Shown here: piece after piece, positions 7,901 through 17,387 of the stretch
Layout of the letters: each line of letters starts with the position of its first letter
Numbering within the stretch: the first letter of the stretch is position 1
Notes under the pieces: model-generated
What the model saw: the letters and a program-made list of their open reading frames with translations, nothing else
Told to the model about the DNA's origin: nothing
The model's database searches: none
Assembly (NCBI RefSeq): GCF_002918555.1
Contig: NZ_PQMB01000009.1
Location: forward strand, 1 to 64,000
DNA: 64,000 nt
Origin: Citrobacter amalonaticus
Lineage (GTDB): Bacteria > Pseudomonadota > Gammaproteobacteria > Enterobacterales > Enterobacteriaceae
Direction of reading: 5' to 3'
Translations under genes and position numbers: made by a program

Positions 7901-10900
7901 TCAGCTGAGGGTATTGATAATGGTGTAGCGGATATGCAGGATGACGTCCGTCAGGCTCAGCAACAGGTCCTTCTGGCTGCTGTTTGCCTGAGGGAAACTC
8001 AGCGTCAGCGTACCGGAATCATCGACCGGTATTCCCTCAAACGGCAGCCAGCGGCTGTCATTGAAGTCCAGCTGGAACTGGCCGCTGTCGTTCATGCCGT
8101 GAGACACCGCCGTCGCCGTACAACCGCGGGGTAATGACACGCCGCCGCCGTAGCTGAGGACGGCCCGTACATCCTGATACGGCCCGACCAGCGCTGGCAG
8201 GGTGACGCTGATTTGCTTAATACGACGAATGTTACCCAGCGAAGACGGATAGTCATCACTAATTTTCAGGTCTTCAAGTTTCAGGGTAGCCTGAAGCTGT
8301 TTTTCTGTATCATCAAAGACAAGCCCGTTACTGTCCATACCGGCACTGCCCTTACCGTCGTTAACCAGTTTGACTATCTCGTCTGCCAGCCTAAAGGGGT
8401 CAGAGGAAAGTCCGGTGTAAACCTCCGACAGACAAACCGTACGTGTCACCTCTTTCTCTCGCTGGTCTTTCTCCAGATAATTTTGTTCCATCTGCGCCAG
8501 GTTCAGCATCAGTGTTTCGCCCGCCATCAGGCCGGCATAGGTACCCTGCCAGGTTCCGGGACGGATGAATGAAACCTCATTGCCCTGCGCCCACTGGTAC
8601 GCTTTCTGCGCCATCAGGCAACGGGAGACGGTCAGGTCATAGAACTGGTAATAGATAGCTGTCAGTTTTCCGCGCAGCCAGTTGTACAGCGCCTTGCTGG
8701 TGAACTTGTTCTGCAGGAAGGTCATCTGGGCCTGCGTCTGGGATTGTTGGGTCTCCAGGTAAGTTTTTTGCAATACCGCGCCCTGACGGCGCACCGCCAG
8801 CGCGTCAAGCTGAGCATTGATTTGATTGACATCCGACTGCGCCGCGTTGCGCTGGATTTCCCATTCCTGGCGGCGTCTGCGGTATATCTCAGACTGGCTG
8901 AGACGCTCAGCGGCGGTACGGGATACGCCTGCAGCAATCTCAATACCATTACCAATTGCGCGGGAAATGCTGCCATAGCGTGAGCCACCAAACGCAAAAC
9001 CGTAGATATTGGGCGCTGTATCCAGTCCGGCCGCAACGGTATAAGCTATGGAGGCAGTGCTTGACAGTACTGAGGCAGCAAGCGCCAGGTCCATCGCCTG
9101 TTTTTCGCCGGTGTTAACATCCTCATCATACAGCGTGGTATAACTCTCAAGACGTGACTGCGCGCCGCTGAGGCTCGCTTCGAGTGCGACCCTGTCCGCA
9201 TCAATCTCGCTGATAGTGCTGTTCTGCAGGGCAATACTCTGGCGTACCAGCTCGGAGCCCTGAGTCTGCAACAACTCTGACAGGGCCTCTGCATCCTGGC
9301 GTTCACTGATACTGAGCAGCGTGCTGCCGAACTGCGTCAGTTGCCCCACCATGTTTCGTGCGCTTTCCAGCATCACCGGGAAGCGATAGGTTGGCATGAT
9401 GGCCGCTGGCAGGTCACTGCCGCCCTGAGAGCCGATAACTGCCGCGCTGAGCAGCGCCGCTGGGTCGGCCGGTGTGGCATACACGGACAGTGACAGCGGA
9501 CTGCCGTCAATGGAGAGATTATGACGCAGGTTGTACAGGCGCTGCGCCAGCGTCTGCCAGTAGCCAGCCAGCTTCTCGTTCTGCTGCGGCAGGAACAGGC
9601 CAGTCAGGGAGTTGGCGGTACGCAGCTCTCCGGAGGCAATTTGCTGTCGCACCGCCAGAAGGGACTGGTGGGTCCGGGTCTGTGTGGTTTTGTCAGCAGC
9701 CCAGGTCAGACGCGGGGAGCTCCAGCCCGCACTTTCTGTCAGGTAAGGCTCATCACCCAGAGCGTCCAGCGCCTGAATGTACCACATCTTGGCTTCGTTC
9801 AGCGTGTCGCGCTCAAGCTGGCGATAGGCAGTGTCACCGCGGGCAATCAGCAGATCCAGATAAGACATGAAGGTGGCGACCTTGTAGTGCAGAGGGTCAG
9901 CCTGAGCGACTGCATCCGGGTCAACAGAATCCAGCGGGTCGTTATTCCAGGTGGTATCTTCCTCCAGCGGACGAACGTTCCACATCCAGGTGGCGGGCTG
10001 GCCATGCACCAGATAACCGTCCGGGCTCCAGATGTATTTAAGCCACTGTGAGGCCTCAGTAAATTTACTTTCACTCAGCAGGCGTCTGAAGACCATCATC
10101 GGTACATAGTAAAACATCTCCCAGAAATAGAGGGCATTGGCGCCATTAAAATCCATAGGCTCGCTGTTCATTACCCGGCTTGACAGACCCGGTGTACGAT
10201 CTGAATTGTCTTTATCAGCGGTAAAAGCTTTATTTGGGTCACTATATTTAAAGGACTGCATTTTTTTATAAGTAGAGGTGTATTCTGCATGAGAATATTC
10301 AACGCCAATATAGAATGTACTTTTTTCATTACCAGTCTTATCCGGATTGTAGGGAACAAATACCCTGACCCTGGTAGACTCTTGTGAAGAGATAGTGCCA
10401 GATGCAAACTCCATTTTGCTGCGGGTCTTATCTTCAGTATCCCCGCCTACATCATTATCCCAGCCTACTAAATAAAGCCTGTAAGAACCATCACCATGCG
10501 TGTCCTTATTGTAACGTTCGAATGTCACCTCAACATAACTGCCATCGCCCAGTTTCGGTTCTTCCAGCAGCTGAGTCTCCATTGACAGCACGGCATTTAG
10601 GCCTTTATTTGCCCTGGCGACAAGCTGTTTTGCAAACAGTGTATTTACCCTGACACGATAAAAACCATACTGCAGGTATTGTGCGCCATCAGTGGTTTTA
10701 TTCAGCGAGATAACCGGCATTGAGCTTTCATCTGTCCGGGTCAGGGTTAACGTGAATACCTCTTTCCCCAGAGAGCGACCGTCGCCGGCGGGGGCAGTGG
10801 CACTCATGACAAAGGTAAGCTCAGCGGTATTATTGTTGAACGCCGAGAAAGGGACTAAGACGGCTTTATTATTGAAATTAAATAACGATTCCACCAAAGA

Positions 10901-13900
10901 GTATTTTGAATAACCATCTGCGGTAAAGCTTCCATCTGCAATCCCACTAACAGAAAGTTTTACGTCCTCTTTGTTAATCTTTGTCTCTATTTTTCTAAAG
11001 TCGCCGAACATCAATTCGTTTGGCGTTGATGACTCTTTTCCTTGTGGTGACATAAAAGCGTAAATATAGTTTTTCGGAGTTATACCATAAAAAGTATTTG
11101 TCCATAGCTTATTGTTATTACTGGACATGATAAGATTATCAAGTCTGGCCTTTTCTGAGGTATTTAGATAGCTGTCTGAGGAATAACTAAACAAACGAAT
11201 TCTGTCGGTGTATACAGGCGGAATGCTATCCAGAACCAAAACAGTGGGGAAATTATTATTTCTAAAGATATACTCAAAATCCCTGCCACTTCTGATAGCG
11301 ACATCGCTTCGTTTTTTTGTCCCCGGCAGATAAAATGTATCACCTATTCTGCCTGTACTATGCATCATGTCAACCTGCGTACGGGAACGAGAGCCCGTGT
11401 AACCATTATAAATCACGCGGGCAACGGAATTAAATGTCAGCTCAACGCAGTCGTCCGACACGGTAGCAGAGGTGCCTTTTACGCTACCGGAAAACAACAT
11501 GGTATAGTAGCCATCACCCCATTCGTAGCCAGTTCTTCTCGCATTTGATATGCCTACTTGTGTGTTTCCTCCGGTATAGGGCGTGTTCAGCCTGACTGCA
11601 GAGGTGGTGTCCAGCTGCAGATAAATATAGCCCGTCATTTTGGCGGCAGAGTCGGCCGGGATATTTTCAACCTTACCGTCCTGATACAGGCACAGCCCGG
11701 CGATGTTGACCGGTAACGCCGAATAACTGTCCGCTTTTTTATAGAAGTAGAAGTAGAGTTTTTCCTGCTCTGCATTCTTTGCACAGTACATACCAGTATC
11801 ATCAATATTTACCCCACTGAGAGGTAAGATTCCGTCTTCAAGCGGAACGGATACAGGCGCGCTCCAGGTGCCATCATGCAGGATATGTGCATATTTCAGC
11901 AGATATTCAGTGATCTTATCTGTATCACTTCCGCCCGTAGCGGCTGTCTCCCGGCTTTCCACCCAGGCCAGATAAAGTCGCGACTGAAATATCACCGGAC
12001 GTACCAGATTTTTCACGGGATTCAGGGCCGCGGTGACTTTTTTCCACTCACTCCAGGCGTTGGCGGGAAGTTTGCCGTCAGACATTTTTCCGATATCGGC
12101 CGAACGCCAGTAATAATCACCGATATCAGACTTCCCGACCAGCCAGGTCGTTCCGTACTGGTCGCTGGCGCCGTCATGATAGCCGCTGATGATATCCAGA
12201 TTGGCGATTTCTTCAAAGCGAGTCATGTAGGTTTTAAATGCATTTTCTACGGTATTGCTGGTCAGCTGGCTCTGGCTGAGCGTCTGCAGCATCTCGTCCA
12301 TCATGCCGGTCTGCCCGATACGCAGCGTCGGGTCAATGTAGTTTTCCGGGTAGTAAACCAGCTGGGATACACCCGCCCAGGTACTGTAGCGCTTGTTGTA
12401 GGTGTCCCAGTCGGTGCTGAAGAATTTTTTCGACTTAATTGCGTAATCCACACCTTCTTCCTGACCGCTCAGCGCCCGGTTGACGTACAGCTGCACGCTG
12501 GCGATGGCTTCCGCAATCCGGGTGGTTTTTATCTGCGCCGACACCTGGTTGTCAATCAGCAGCCAGCTGTACAGCTGGTCACGGTTGGTCACCCATGATG
12601 GTGCGATATTTTTGATAACGTACACACTGGCGGCCGCACCGAGCGCTTCGTCCAGCATGTGGCTCAGCCGTGCGGTTTGCTGCGGATTCAGTCCGGCCTG
12701 AAGGACGCTGCCGGCGGTAACCCAGTCAGCATACTTAGAATCTGGTCTGAGGTTCACCAGCATTGCCACATCTGCCGGTGTGATGCCGAAGATTGTCGCA
12801 ACATCCAGCCACTGCAGCGCCCCCGTCAACCCTGGCCAGTTGTAAAAATAGGCATACGATGAGCACCGGGCCAGAGCTTGGGTGAGCGCCTGTTCATCCA
12901 GGCCGAGTACCTCTGCCACCGTTTTTACGGACAGGTTGTTTTTTTTGGACCCACTTTTGCCGCTGAGCGAAGTAAGAATTTCAGCGGCACGAGAGCCGCA
13001 ACGTGATAGCAACGCGTGTAACTGTGTCAGTTTATTTAACGTGTCAATATCATGGTTGAGCACAGAAGCCTTTAAGGTGATAACTGCAGGATGTGTTACC
13101 ACCCATGACAGCTCTGCCGAACTAAGGTGGGTATTGCGTGTAATCAGCGCCAGCTGTCCCATCACCTGGCAATATGAGACCAGCGCGGAAGTTTCATTGT
13201 TCGTCCGGTCATCACTGATTGCCAGCATCAGAAATTCAGATACCGTCAACCCCTGCGGCTTCAGCTGATTCATCCACTGAAGAATGGCTGCGGCCGTTTC
13301 GGCTGAGTCAAGCTGGGTGGAAGCGGCAATAAAAGGAGCAGATGTGCTTATCGCGATAGCTTCCTCTGCATTACTGAAGTCCTGACCGGCAAGGCCGTTT
13401 TTCAGCGTGGTAATCAGGTTTTCAATGTCCGGTGACAGCGTGGTACTGTATCGGTCCGTCAGCATAAGATACAGGTCGCTTACCGTCCAGTTCATCTCTT
13501 CCAGCCAGCGAGTGTACCGGTCAGTAAAGCCGACCAGTGTTGCCAGCTTCTCGCCAGACAGGCTGCCAATGGATGTTGAAGCATACGGTGAAACGGCCAG
13601 CAGTGCGGCCAGTTCCGTTACGCTCAGGTTGTGGACATCGGCCAACAGGCTGACACGGTACAGGGCAGACAAATTTTCAATTGTACATGTAAAATCCGGT
13701 GGAGTAGCGCTGCCCGACGCCAGCATCCAGAGCGTGTACAGCTCTGAATCATTAACACTTAAGGCGCGCTTTATTACACCTGTGCGGAAGGTATCGGAGG
13801 CCCCGGACGGCGCCAGCTTGATGGCGGTGCTGTCGGCAGAAAATTCGGTGTTGTTCAGCATAGGCGTGTTAAACAAACGGGTGTAGGCACTGCTTTGATT

Positions 13901-15490
13901 ATCATGCGTCACCTGCCCGATAGCTGAGCCGGCGAGCACCAGTGCTGTGGACACATCGATACCGTAGTGCCGCATATAATGATTCACCCAGAACAGCTGG
14001 CTGAGAACATCAGACGTAATCTCAAGATTACTGTTGCTGCTCTCGATAATATTGCGGATATCAGACGGAGCCATACCAGTGGCCTTATAAAGGCGAATAA
14101 GCTTGTTTAGCTTCAGCAGGAATGTGCTGTAAGAAAAGTTATTTTTCTGGAAATGAACGGTTGCGTAGAAAAACCCCCCCCCAGTGCCCGCATTGGGACC
14201 GTATCGGGTTACGCCAATAACGATCCCTTCAGACAGTTCCGAACTGTCAAGCGTAATGTTAACAGTAGCAGGAATGTTATGGCCGGGGATGCGCCCATCC
14301 TTAAGCAGGTTAGAACTTCCAGAACCTGTGGTTCCAATGTTGATCGAACAATTATCACCTGCATTTCCACCAGTTACAGTAAACCGGAGCTGGTAATTAT
14401 CACCTGACATCGGTATCAGTTCGATATAACCAAACTGGCCATAATTACTACCGGGCGTACGCATCATCAGTACAGCATTCAGGTGTCCCTCGGTCTCTAC
14501 AAGTGAAAGAAGCTGGTCATCGTGGTAATACTGAACGCCATCGGTCATACTGTTCGTTGCCGTAACCAACCCCAACAGTGCGATCATTTCCTCATAGGTG
14601 AGGCCGTACCAGCTGGCGAGATAAGCGACATTCTGGAACGCCGCGGTATCGGTATCCCCAAAATTTTTCGTTATCAGGTCACCTGCATTGTCTTCAGAAA
14701 TTTCCTCAGTCAGGATTTCCCGCAGTTCGGGGGAAATGTTCGCCTTAATACTTAGCAGTGATACGGTATCTATTACCCCTGCAACGGCGGGATTATTGAG
14801 AAACGCCGCAAACTCTGGATCCTGCAGAATGATGCTCTGGCGAACAGCCTCATAATGGTGATTGTATGGTGTGGCTCCGGTCTGTCTGTACGCGGCGAGC
14901 ATCTCCATAACGCTGTCATAGTTTTTACCTTCCAGTGTCTGAATGCTATTCAACAGCAGCTCGTTCGACAGAGACAGGGTGGACAGCTCATCATCCATGT
15001 TGGTCTGGGACAGGGGCAGAGACGCCAGGTCCGGACGACGGGTCTCCAGGTGATATGGTGATGTATTTTCGTGCAGGTTCCTCGCCTCCCGGTACAGCTC
15101 GGTCAGATACGCTGCTGGTGAGAACATCGATGCCACAGAACCGGATTTTACGAAGTGCCTGGTGCGCTCAGGAAACAGTTCATCATAACCGCGCTGCATG
15201 GATGACTGGCGGATACCCAGCCGTACGGCATTCGCCAGCTGTGGGTTCGCCCGGGTCAGAATGCGGGACTCCGCCATTTTGTTTTCTTTCAGTTCTTTCT
15301 GTGCCTGCTGATAGAGAAAGTTCTTTTCTCCCCAGGAAAGCACATCACCGGCCAGCGCTTTTACTTCAGCAAACGAGCGGGCCATGATGTCCGCCAGGGT
15401 AATCTTTTCATTTGAGAAAGATTTCTCTAGGCTGTTTTTTGAACCACGGCTGGCGTTCAGTTTGTCAAGTATTTCATCTGTAAGATACAT
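7901..15490 (-). CDS. tcdA/sepA-like: TcA-type pore-forming toxin subunit
   Basis: 2529 residues, within the TcA range. The N-terminus carries the VRP1/SpvA-type motif FVKSGSVASMFSPAAYLTEL near residue 115. A beta-rich block at about 335-450 interrupts the helical shell, where receptor-binding domain A lies in TcdA1. A central variable, AT-richer part (bases about 10200-11600) corresponds to the neuraminidase-like and other receptor-binding regions. The channel segment at about 2070-2300 includes the alanine-rich hairpin DLALAASVLSSTASIAYTVA and long coiled helices (QSDVNQINAQLDAL). The TcB-binding end finishes LTDVILHIRYTIINTLS. TcA pentamers bind host cells, open at extreme pH and inject the TcC effector (family knowledge). 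The ATG has AAGGA upstream. A run of nine G (coding strand, 14174-14182) lies near residue 437. Confidence 0.95.
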   Translation of the reverse strand: MYLTDEILDKLNASRGSKNSLEKSFSNEKITLADIMARSFAEVKALAGDVLSWGEKNFLYQQAQKELKENKMAESRILTRANPQLANAVRLGIRQSSMQRGYDELFPERTRHFVKSGSVASMFSPAAYLTELYREARNLHENTSPYHLETRRPDLASLPLSQTNMDDELSTLSLSNELLLNSIQTLEGKNYDSVMEMLAAYRQTGATPYNHHYEAVRQSIILQDPEFAAFLNNPAVAGVIDTVSLLSIKANISPELREILTEEISEDNAGDLITKNFGDTDTAAFQNVAYLASWYGLTYEEMIALLGLVTATNSMTDGVQYYHDDQLLSLVETEGHLNAVLMMRTPGSNYGQFGYIELIPMSGDNYQLRFTVTGGNAGDNCSINIGTTGSGSSNLLKDGRIPGHNIPATVNITLDSSELSEGIVIGVTRYGPNAGTGGGFFYATVHFQKNNFSYSTFLLKLNKLIRLYKATGMAPSDIRNIIESSNSNLEITSDVLSQLFWVNHYMRHYGIDVSTALVLAGSAIGQVTHDNQSSAYTRLFNTPMLNNTEFSADSTAIKLAPSGASDTFRTGVIKRALSVNDSELYTLWMLASGSATPPDFTCTIENLSALYRVSLLADVHNLSVTELAALLAVSPYASTSIGSLSGEKLATLVGFTDRYTRWLEEMNWTVSDLYLMLTDRYSTTLSPDIENLITTLKNGLAGQDFSNAEEAIAISTSAPFIAASTQLDSAETAAAILQWMNQLKPQGLTVSEFLMLAISDDRTNNETSALVSYCQVMGQLALITRNTHLSSAELSWVVTHPAVITLKASVLNHDIDTLNKLTQLHALLSRCGSRAAEILTSLSGKSGSKKNNLSVKTVAEVLGLDEQALTQALARCSSYAYFYNWPGLTGALQWLDVATIFGITPADVAMLVNLRPDSKYADWVTAGSVLQAGLNPQQTARLSHMLDEALGAAASVYVIKNIAPSWVTNRDQLYSWLLIDNQVSAQIKTTRIAEAIASVQLYVNRALSGQEEGVDYAIKSKKFFSTDWDTYNKRYSTWAGVSQLVYYPENYIDPTLRIGQTGMMDEMLQTLSQSQLTSNTVENAFKTYMTRFEEIANLDIISGYHDGASDQYGTTWLVGKSDIGDYYWRSADIGKMSDGKLPANAWSEWKKVTAALNPVKNLVRPVIFQSRLYLAWVESRETAATGGSDTDKITEYLLKYAHILHDGTWSAPVSVPLEDGILPLSGVNIDDTGMYCAKNAEQEKLYFYFYKKADSYSALPVNIAGLCLYQDGKVENIPADSAAKMTGYIYLQLDTTSAVRLNTPYTGGNTQVGISNARRTGYEWGDGYYTMLFSGSVKGTSATVSDDCVELTFNSVARVIYNGYTGSRSRTQVDMMHSTGRIGDTFYLPGTKKRSDVAIRSGRDFEYIFRNNNFPTVLVLDSIPPVYTDRIRLFSYSSDSYLNTSEKARLDNLIMSSNNNKLWTNTFYGITPKNYIYAFMSPQGKESSTPNELMFGDFRKIETKINKEDVKLSVSGIADGSFTADGYSKYSLVESLFNFNNKAVLVPFSAFNNNTAELTFVMSATAPAGDGRSLGKEVFTLTLTRTDESSMPVISLNKTTDGAQYLQYGFYRVRVNTLFAKQLVARANKGLNAVLSMETQLLEEPKLGDGSYVEVTFERYNKDTHGDGSYRLYLVGWDNDVGGDTEDKTRSKMEFASGTISSQESTRVRVFVPYNPDKTGNEKSTFYIGVEYSHAEYTSTYKKMQSFKYSDPNKAFTADKDNSDRTPGLSSRVMNSEPMDFNGANALYFWEMFYYVPMMVFRRLLSESKFTEASQWLKYIWSPDGYLVHGQPATWMWNVRPLEEDTTWNNDPLDSVDPDAVAQADPLHYKVATFMSYLDLLIARGDTAYRQLERDTLNEAKMWYIQALDALGDEPYLTESAGWSSPRLTWAADKTTQTRTHQSLLAVRQQIASGELRTANSLTGLFLPQQNEKLAGYWQTLAQRLYNLRHNLSIDGSPLSLSVYATPADPAALLSAAVIGSQGGSDLPAAIMPTYRFPVMLESARNMVGQLTQFGSTLLSISERQDAEALSELLQTQGSELVRQSIALQNSTISEIDADRVALEASLSGAQSRLESYTTLYDEDVNTGEKQAMDLALAASVLSSTASIAYTVAAGLDTAPNIYGFAFGGSRYGSISRAIGNGIEIAAGVSRTAAERLSQSEIYRRRRQEWEIQRNAAQSDVNQINAQLDALAVRRQGAVLQKTYLETQQSQTQAQMTFLQNKFTSKALYNWLRGKLTAIYYQFYDLTVSRCLMAQKAYQWAQGNEVSFIRPGTWQGTYAGLMAGETLMLNLAQMEQNYLEKDQREKEVTRTVCLSEVYTGLSSDPFRLADEIVKLVNDGKGSAGMDSNGLVFDDTEKQLQATLKLEDLKISDDYPSSLGNIRRIKQISVTLPALVGPYQDVRAVLSYGGGVSLPRGCTATAVSHGMNDSGQFQLDFNDSRWLPFEGIPVDDSGTLTLSFPQANSSQKDLLLSLTDVILHIRYTIINTLS

Positions 15491-15863
15491 GGGGATCCTT
15501 ATTAATTAATAACAGGAGACAAAAATGCGCACAAATGTATTTTTGTTCGCGATTCATGAAGGCTGGAATAGATTGTTTTACGCCAGTCTTGACTGAGGAA
15601 AGTGTCATAATAAACACCATTAATCATCAAATATTAAAAATACCTGATGTATTAAAGTTATGTTAAATATCTGGTAATACGTGCAAGCTGTGATAAAGGT
15701 AGTTAGTTATCACACCCACGATCTATTTTACGAAAAAATAATATTCATCACATCAAACAACTTTAAATAAAAGAAGTAAATTTTCAGGTAAAAGAGAAGA
15801 AGAAATCGTACTCAATAATGCACTTGCACCTTAATTATTCACCTTGCCATAAAATGAAAAGCT
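15491..15863 (-). promoter_or_regulatory. AT-rich upstream region of the Tc operon with an operator-like dyad
   Basis: 373 bp without a gene between the endolysin and tcA, strongly AT-rich. At 15689-15696 and 15707-15714, TGTGATAA and TTATCACA form a perfect inverted repeat with a 10-bp spacer. This looks like a binding site for a dimeric regulator; the halves resemble CRP half sites, but the spacing is longer than the usual CRP site. The tcA ribosome-binding site AAGGA lies next to the start. I could not assign -35/-10 boxes with confidence. Confidence 0.45.
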
Positions 15864-16289
15864 TCATTTTAGAAAGAGTTCACTCTCAGCCTCTCTTCTG
15901 CGCACCAAGCCAGGTTGAGGTTTGCCGCCAACATTTACCCACCGTCCAAACTCGCTTGCCGCGCCGTTATAATCACCGGCATTAAGTTTTTTCAGTAGCG
16001 TGGAAGTACTAAAATTCCCGCCCCCCAGGTTGAAAACAAAGGAGACTAAGGCATCAAACTGATTTTGCGTCAGTGGAACGTGCACATAATGCTTTACCGC
16101 TCTTTCACTCTCCTCAACATCTTTACGTAATAAGGTTATGGCCTGCTCTCTGGTGATAACGTCATTGGGTAAGACACTGGCAGTATGCCCATAGCCAATA
16201 GTCCATATATTCGCTGGGCATTTATAGGCCTGTAGCCTTAACCCTTCAAAATGTTTAATTATATTAAGGCCATTGACATCTGTTTTCAT
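15864..16289 (-). CDS. Phage-type lysozyme (endolysin, GH24)
   Basis: 141 residues from the ATG at 16289, chosen because GGGGGAGG stands just before it. It hydrolyses peptidoglycan. The GH24 signature is clear: HFEGLRLQAY (Glu15) then CPANIWTIGYGHT (Thr30). The usual catalytic Asp is Cys24 here. That variant is common among endolysins of the CPAG/CPAN type, and a Cys at this place is reported to keep T4 lysozyme active. The C-terminus RWVNVGGKPQPGLVRRREAE is typical. No signal peptide is visible, so it should need the holin upstream. It sits between the holin and tcA on the same strand, which suggests a role in releasing the toxin by lysis. Confidence 0.9.
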   Translation of the reverse strand: MKTDVNGLNIIKHFEGLRLQAYKCPANIWTIGYGHTASVLPNDVITREQAITLLRKDVEESERAVKHYVHVPLTQNQFDALVSFVFNLGGGNFSTSTLLKKLNAGDYNGAASEFGRWVNVGGKPQPGLVRRREAESELFLK

Positions 16290-16541
16290 TTTACCTCCCC
16301 CAACCAGCAATAGTATCTGCTAACAAATGTAAAATTTGAAATGGCAACACTAAAATATCCTCAGAAATTTGCCGCACTATTTCATAACAACAAATGTTTA
16401 ACCTTAATGATACATGGTTCTCCTCTATATTATAGAAATGGTTATATTTTTACTTATTATCAATATGGGTGATGTTATGCTGTACAAAAAATTTGTACTG
16501 GGTAACTTGTCGTGATATTGGAAAATAAAATTATGTTATTT

Positions 16542-16856
16542 TTATAATTTTTGAGAAAATCGCTTCCATAACAGATCAAGCAAATGACTGCCAAATGCTC
16601 CGCCTAACCCTGAGAGGATCAGAGTCTTAAACTCGGTGTAACCTTGTTCATAGCCATAGACACCCGCTAAAAATCCTGTAAAACCGGAGATCACGACCTG
16701 ACTGAAAACCTCATAAAAGCAAAATTTTTTTCCTGAGGCTTTTTGTTCTATTAGATACCGAACAATCCCCCCCCAGGCAGAAAACACCCCCACAATCAGC
16801 CATGAGAAGACTATATCGCCATTAGGCAGTGGTTTGGGTAGCGTAAAAATCATCAT
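16542..16856 (-). CDS. Putative holin
   Basis: 104 residues with about three hydrophobic stretches (IVFSWLIVGVFSAWGGIV, then VFSQVVISGFTGFLAGVYG, then TLILSGLGGAFGSHLLDLLW) and a basic C-terminus (KRFSQKL). Size, topology and position before an endolysin fit a phage holin that forms inner-membrane holes for endolysin escape. I cannot name the holin class with certainty. GGAG precedes the start; either of two adjacent ATGs could be used. A run of eight G on the coding strand (16767-16774, encoding WGG) is a likely slippage site that could switch the gene off. Confidence 0.72.
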   Translation of the reverse strand: MMIFTLPKPLPNGDIVFSWLIVGVFSAWGGIVRYLIEQKASGKKFCFYEVFSQVVISGFTGFLAGVYGYEQGYTEFKTLILSGLGGAFGSHLLDLLWKRFSQKL

Positions 16857-16935
16857 TACACTCCAATTATATTTAATGTTAAAATATTTCGTAAATCGGA
16901 CCGTAATAATGGACTCATACCTATGCTATATATTT

Positions 16936-17387
16936 TTACTTTGGCATACAGAACTGCCTAATATATCGTTAAAGATACATCAATTTTTGCTGGTACCGGA
17001 TGATGCCTTCCCGGAGAAAGAATACGCTGTCCAGTATATGAAGATAATTCGATAGAGCCATCATGGCCAAGGCTGCTGGTTAAAGAGGATAAGGTCCGAT
17101 CTGAACAGGTAATTTGACCAGAGAATAGCATCCTGCGGTGATCACCGGCAAAGAGTCGCATTCTGTTGTTCAGCCTCATATAGTTTCTCCGTATAGTGCT
17201 CATCTAGTTCATCAAGCCTGCTCTTCTGGCTCTGTAGGATTTTAAGTTGAACTTCATATTGCCTGACCGACGTACTTGCTTCATCTGCTTTTATCTGCCA
17301 TTTCATGGACTGCTGATAGAAATATCGACTTCACAAAGTGAGAATAGCTATAACGATAGCCATACACCCAAAGCTCGCCACGCGCAT
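16936..17387 (-). pseudogene. Rz: Decayed Rz-type i-spanin gene
   Basis: Read on the minus strand from an ATG at 17387 (AAAGGAG upstream): a membrane segment MRVASFGCMAIVIAILTL, a TGA where Trp is expected, then SRYFYQQSMKWQIKADEAST and a coiled coil (LDELDEHYTEKLYEAEQQNA). The frame then shifts at about 17145-17158 into AGDHRRMLFSGQITC...GSIELSSYTGQRIL. It shifts again at about 17020 into REGIIRYQQKLMYL, a TAA, and RYIRQFC. With two single-base insertions removed and the two stops repaired, the product would be about 149 residues, the size of lambda Rz. Rz proteins join inner and outer membrane to disrupt the outer membrane. This copy cannot be functional as read. Confidence 0.75.
17080..17179 (-). 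pseudogene. Rz1: Decayed Rz1-type o-spanin lipoprotein gene nested in Rz
   Basis: Within the Rz remnant, in its +1 frame as in lambda, an ATG at 17179 starts MRLNNRMRL. After one frame shift at the same place as in Rz, the sequence continues LPVITAGCYSLVKLPVQIGP to a stop. ITAGC is a lipobox and the rest is Pro-containing, as in Rz1 outer-membrane lipoproteins. The span is 100 nt, one base more than a whole number of codons, so one inserted base explains the breaks in both overlapping genes. Confidence 0.6.

Noticed and set aside
15689-15714. CRP site before tcA
   Set aside because: The halves resemble TGTGA/TCACA, but the spacing is too long for a normal CRP site; kept only as an unassigned dyad.
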